Positions 5,919 to 8,458 of a stretch of DNA of 8,458 bases are shown in pieces (positions within the stretch are counted from its first letter, which is position 1; each line of letters opens with the position of its first letter). Location of the stretch: positions 1 to 8,458 of the forward strand of contig CAJTZD010000109.1 of the NCBI GenBank assembly GCA_910584235.1, read 5' to 3'. This stretch comes from an uncultured Acetatifactor sp. (GTDB lineage Bacteria > Bacillota > Clostridia > Lachnospirales > Lachnospiraceae). A model generated the notes under the pieces. That model had not been told where the DNA came from. It worked only from the letters and a program-made list of their open reading frames with translations, and made no database searches. A program made the position numbers and the translations under genes.

Positions 5919-6785
5919 ATGTTAGTCACGTTAAAAGAAATTCTGAAAGTAGCAGAGGAGCGCAGGATGGCGGTGGGGTCCTTTAACGCTCCAAATCTGG
6001 AGAGCCTGACGGCGATTGTAAGCGCTGCGGAGGAGCTGGACGTGCCGGTGATTATCCAGTTTGCCCAGTGCCACGAGTCCTGGATTCCCCTTTCGGTGAT
6101 CGGGCCCATCATCGTAGAGCATGCGAAAGCGGCAAAGGTTCCCGTGTGCGTCCACTTAGACCATGGCGAGACATTGGAATACCTGCAGCAGGCCCTTGAC
6201 CTAGGCTTCACGGGCATCATGTACGACGGCTCCGTATTGCCCTATGAGGAGAATTTGAAAAATACGAAGCTGGCGGTGGCCATGGCTGCAAAATACGGGG
6301 CAAGCGTGGAAGCGGAATTGGGCTCCATGGGAAAGCGGGAATCCGGCGCGGGCGACGGAACCGGCCAAGAGGACGATACTAAGATTTACACGGATCCGGA
6401 ACTGGCGGCAAAATTTGTGGCCGAGACGGGAATCGATGCCCTGGCCTGTTCTTTCGGCACCACCCACGGCATTTACCTAAAGAAACCGAGACTGGACTTC
6501 GATGTGGTTCAGAACGTGCGGAAACAGGCAAATGATATACCCGTAGTGATGCATGGAGGCTCCGGGGTGAGCAGGGAGGATTTCCATGAATCCATCCGGG
6601 CAGGCGTGCGGAAAGTGAACTACTTTACCTATATGGATAAGAGCGGAGGCAGTGCGGCTGCGGAGTACATAAGAACGGCAAAGGAAGGGGAGCCGGTATT
6701 TTTCTCTTCTGTCATTCAGGCGGCAAAAAAGGCCATGAAAGAGAACGTCAGAGAGGCCATGAGAATCTTTGCGATGATGGACTGA
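5919..6785 (+). CDS. Class II ketose-(bis)phosphate aldolase, FBA/GatY family
   Basis: The 288-residue zinc-dependent aldolase is expected to cleave a ketose phosphate retro-aldol fashion to dihydroxyacetone phosphate plus an aldehyde, closing the pathway. Family marks are all present: catalytic D81 and zinc ligand H82 in HLDHGE, YDGS (102-105), EAELG (131-135), zinc ligand H183 in GTTHG, and zinc ligand H212 in MHGGSG, whose glycines bind phosphate. The length matches the shorter GatY/KbaY/FBA type (about 285) rather than the 359-residue E. coli FbaA. The phosphate/substrate strand reads KVNYFTYM (232-239) where characterised members have an acid after the Thr (NxATE or NxDTD). Y238 there, and FAQCHESW (48-55) near the substrate loop, mark a divergent subgroup. 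The ATG at 5919 has GAGAGGA eight bases upstream. It lies 199 bp after the epimerase gene. Fructose- or tagatose-bisphosphate cannot be excluded, but context favours a ketose 1-phosphate. Confidence 0.9.
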   Translation: MLVTLKEILKVAEERRMAVGSFNAPNLESLTAIVSAAEELDVPVIIQFAQCHESWIPLSVIGPIIVEHAKAAKVPVCVHLDHGETLEYLQQALDLGFTGIMYDGSVLPYEENLKNTKLAVAMAAKYGASVEAELGSMGKRESGAGDGTGQEDDTKIYTDPELAAKFVAETGIDALACSFGTTHGIYLKKPRLDFDVVQNVRKQANDIPVVMHGGSGVSREDFHESIRAGVRKVNYFTYMDKSGGSAAAEYIRTAKEGEPVFFSSVIQAAKKAMKENVREAMRIFAMMD

Positions 6786-6841
6786 AACTGCCTGGACTGT
6801 GGGGGAGGTGGCACAAAAGGGCATAAGATGCTGCTACACAC

Positions 6842-7260
6842 ATCATGTCTTCGCTTTCCGGACACCCATCAGCGCAGAACACGGCATCGAGGCTGTGGCG
6901 GAGGGCGTGCGGGATGCCATGGTGATTCGGCATGTGGATCGGCCCAGGGAAGACTATGTCAAAGGAGGAGCTTCTCTCACCAACTGGTTCGACAGGGCGG
7001 AGGAACTGGAACACCCAGGCTATTTCTCCATCAAAGACAGTTACGGCCAGGTCAAGGCGGACTCCCAGGCCCGAAAGGTCATGGAGGAATTGGTGGCGCC
7101 CCTGCAGGAAAAAAACATTGCCGCCTGCGGGGATGTGGTGAAAAAATGTAGAGATGCCTCCGGAAATGCTTGCCACGGTCCGCCAGTGCAGAAGCTGCTG
7201 CAGGCCGAAAGGAATGCCCCGGACGCTGGTTTCTTGGTGGGACGAGGAGGCGCTGCCCGA
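6842..7260 (+). pseudogene. C-terminal remnant of a GH2 beta-galactosidase-like gene
   Basis: In one frame (about 6842-7140) the translation reads HVFAF, then IEAVAEGVRDAMVIRHVDRP, then LTNWFD (ending at 6993) and HPGYFSIKDSYGQV. I recognise this from C-terminal domains of clostridial GH2 family beta-galactosidase-like proteins. At an A6 run (7141-7146) the homology jumps frame to VEMPPEMLATVRQ. Near 7185 it jumps back to QKLLQAERNAPDA, and near 7227 it jumps again to LVSWWDEEAL, which resembles the end of such proteins. The TIM barrel and sandwich domains are missing; the fragment begins about 55 bp after the aldolase stop. It is therefore a decayed, 5'-deleted gene, unless the indels are sequence errors; the missing body argues against a purely technical cause. 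Family assignment rests on remembered motifs. Confidence 0.5.
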
Positions 7261-7279
7261 GGGTTTGTGCAGCCTGCAC

Positions 7280-7645
7280 GTTGACACCGGGGCTTTTGAG
7301 GCAGTATATACGGACTACAAATCGCCGGTTATACAGGAGAGCGAACAGGAAAAGGCCATCCTGGACAGCCTGAGTCCGGAGGAAATGCTGCTGCTGGGGG
7401 ATGGCCTGCGGACGGATGTGCCGGAGGTGTTCGACATTGCCGGCACGGCGGGAAAAACAGCTACAGCGCTTATCAAAAAGGGCATTCCCAATGTGGTGTT
7501 CGCGGACGGCCCTGCCGGATTGAACCTGATTAACCGCTGCTTCCTGCAGCCCGGGGGAGGGGCCATGGCGGCGGAGGTTCCGGAGCGGTGCCGCTGGGGG
7601 ACCATCGGGAAAATGGCGCAGCCAGGGACGCGTCGGAGTTTCTGA
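7280..7645 (+). pseudogene. Fragment of a GH3 beta-glucosidase-like gene
   Basis: An open stretch of about 120 codons carries ILDSLSPEEMLLLGDG, then a GxAGKTATALIKKGIP segment and VVFADGPAGLNL (ADGPAGL at 7502-7522). This is the pattern that precedes and includes the ADGPAGLR substrate-binding motif of GH3 glycosidases common in Lachnospiraceae. Homology stops soon after PERCRWGTIGKMA. The catalytic nucleophile region (SDW motif) and the rest of the roughly 700-800-residue enzyme are absent, and no own start codon with a ribosome site is evident. It abuts the GH2 remnant in the same orientation, as if several deletions collapsed a glycosidase cluster. It is very unlikely to be active. Confidence 0.6.
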
Positions 7646-7695
7646 CTGAGAGGAAAGGAAGAACTGCCGAGCAGAGGAACAGCGCCCGACTGTTG

Positions 7696-8458
7696 TCAGC
7701 AGCCCCTCACATATTTATGCACCGTGGCCTTGACAGCGCCGGGCCCGGCAAGCGTTTCCCGGAACATGGCTTCGATTTTCTCCCCCAGACCGGCTTGGTA
7801 CATATTTACGAAGAAAATCCGTTCATTGGAGAGGATGGGCTTAAGCTGGTCCGTAAAAGTCTCGGGCCGTCCCACCACGATATCCTTTAACAGCGCCCCG
7901 ATTTCCTCACTCATAGGGTCAGGCGCCAGATCGTACCGCTTTCCCCCATCGTCCACACCCAGCATATACCTCAGCCAGCCGGCAATTCCCAGGGGAATTG
8001 CCGTAAGGCATGAGGCATTCCCATATTTTGCCACATATGCCTTGATGGTTTCCCCGAAACGGATTCCCACCATCTGGGATACGTCCACAGCCAGACGGAG
8101 ATTGGTATCGCCCAAGTATTCATTGGGGAATCGCTCATGGAACAGCTCGTCCACGAATGCCCGGGGAGAAAGAATGCCCGGATCCGACACCACGGGAAGC
8201 CCTTCGTCATAGGCGACCATACGGGCCATTTTCGTCATGTCCGCGTCTGTATTCAGCATATGGGCGAACTCTTCATAGCCCAAAGCTACCCCCAGAGGGC
8301 CGGTGGCGGAATGCACCGGGTTCAGGCATACGGTCACTTTCATGCGCTCACACAGATTCACGGTTTCCCGATCAGCCATATACACACCGAAGCCTTTTTC
8401 AAGGGCTGGCCGTCCGTTGGGGAAGCTGTCTTCAATGACGAGGTACTGGGGCTTCTCG
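7696..8458 (-). CDS. Mannitol dehydrogenase/fructuronate reductase family protein, C-terminal part
   Basis: This NAD(P)H-dependent oxidoreductase belongs to the polyol-specific long-chain dehydrogenase family (UxuB/MtlD-like), cut by the right window edge. About 254 of an expected 480-540 residues are present. The frame is open to the last base, beginning KPQYLVIEDSFPNGRPAL, so the GTG at 8385 is not its start. The family's catalytic K-x5-N-x2-H motif is intact as KVTVCLNPVH (8340-8311). The N-terminal Rossmann domain lies outside the window. Members reduce fructuronate to mannonate, tagaturonate to altronate, or oxidise mannitol-type polyols; EDSFPNGRP before the catalytic motif favours the hexuronate (UxuB-type) side, which is inference. 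It converges on the glycosidase remnants with about 50 bp between and no recognisable terminator, and may belong to a separate operon to the right. Confidence 0.85.
   Translation of the reverse strand, partial: EKPQYLVIEDSFPNGRPALEKGFGVYMADRETVNLCERMKVTVCLNPVHSATGPLGVALGYEEFAHMLNTDADMTKMARMVAYDEGLPVVSDPGILSPRAFVDELFHERFPNEYLGDTNLRLAVDVSQMVGIRFGETIKAYVAKYGNASCLTAIPLGIAGWLRYMLGVDDGGKRYDLAPDPMSEEIGALLKDIVVGRPETFTDQLKPILSNERIFFVNMYQAGLGEKIEAMFRETLAGPGAVKATVHKYVRGC

Noticed and set aside
6828..7151. Out-of-frame open reading frames in the GH2 remnant
   Set aside because: Their translations are Arg/Gly-rich and match nothing, while the other frame carries the GH2-like motifs.
7642..7695. Bidirectional terminator between the GH3 remnant and the dehydrogenase gene
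   Set aside because: Only a weak CTGAC/GTCAG pairing at long distance and no T-runs on either strand.
7724..8212. 162-codon open frame opposite the dehydrogenase gene
   Set aside because: The minus strand carries the conserved K-x5-N-x2-H motif and clear family sequence; the plus frame is low-complexity and unsupported.
1..8458. CRISPR array, tRNA or rRNA genes
   Set aside because: No regularly spaced long repeats and no recognisable tRNA or rRNA segments on either strand.

Overview
The window reads like a carbohydrate-utilisation locus of an anaerobic, gut-type Firmicute, most plausibly a Lachnospiraceae relative. The basis is moderate GC, strong purine-rich Shine-Dalgarno sequences, sigma-A-type promoters, a cre-like CcpA box, a PocR/AraC regulator, and a DUF4432 mutarotase beside an FBA-type aldolase. 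This placement comes from gene style and was not tested by any search. There are no RNA genes, CRISPR arrays or transporters in the window.

Layout. Bases 1-155 hold a long edge hairpin and a good rho-independent terminator serving the leftward regulator. An AraC-family regulator with an N-terminal PocR ligand-binding domain runs leftward (156-992). A 400-bp divergent control region (993-1392) follows, with a near-consensus leftward promoter, a weaker rightward promoter, a 9-bp inverted repeat in the leader, and a near-perfect cre site. Rightward genes then follow: an L-fucose-isomerase-like enzyme (1393-2796), an FGGY sugar kinase (3106-4623), a DUF4432 aldose-1-epimerase-like protein (4754-5719) and a class II (zinc) ketose-phosphate aldolase (5919-6785). 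The 309-bp gap between isomerase and kinase contains seven copies of the 5-mer ATGCT/AGCAT. Two of them form a palindrome that overlaps a plausible second promoter.

Downstream of the aldolase (about 6840-7645) the strand carries remnants of two glycosidases. One is the C-terminal end of a GH2 beta-galactosidase-like protein, broken by at least three frame changes. The other is an N-terminal catalytic-domain piece of a GH3 beta-glucosidase-like protein. Converging from the right edge is the C-terminal half of a mannitol dehydrogenase/fructuronate reductase-type enzyme (7696-8458, cut by the window).

How the genes fit together. A mutarotase, an aldose-ketose isomerase, a sugar kinase and a DHAP-producing class II aldolase form a complete logical route: aldose to ketose to ketose phosphate to two trioses or a triose plus an aldehyde. 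The combination resembles the L-fucose and L-rhamnose routes, but the aldolase is of the fructose/tagatose-bisphosphate type instead of the fuculose-phosphate type, and none of the four enzymes is an obvious orthologue of a characterised one. The sugar is therefore unknown. The decayed glycosidases and the nearby polyol/hexuronate dehydrogenase suggest a plant- or host-glycan source. The most interesting items are this cassette of unknown substrate, the ATGCT motif cluster with its operator-like palindrome, and the GH2/GH3 gene graveyard.
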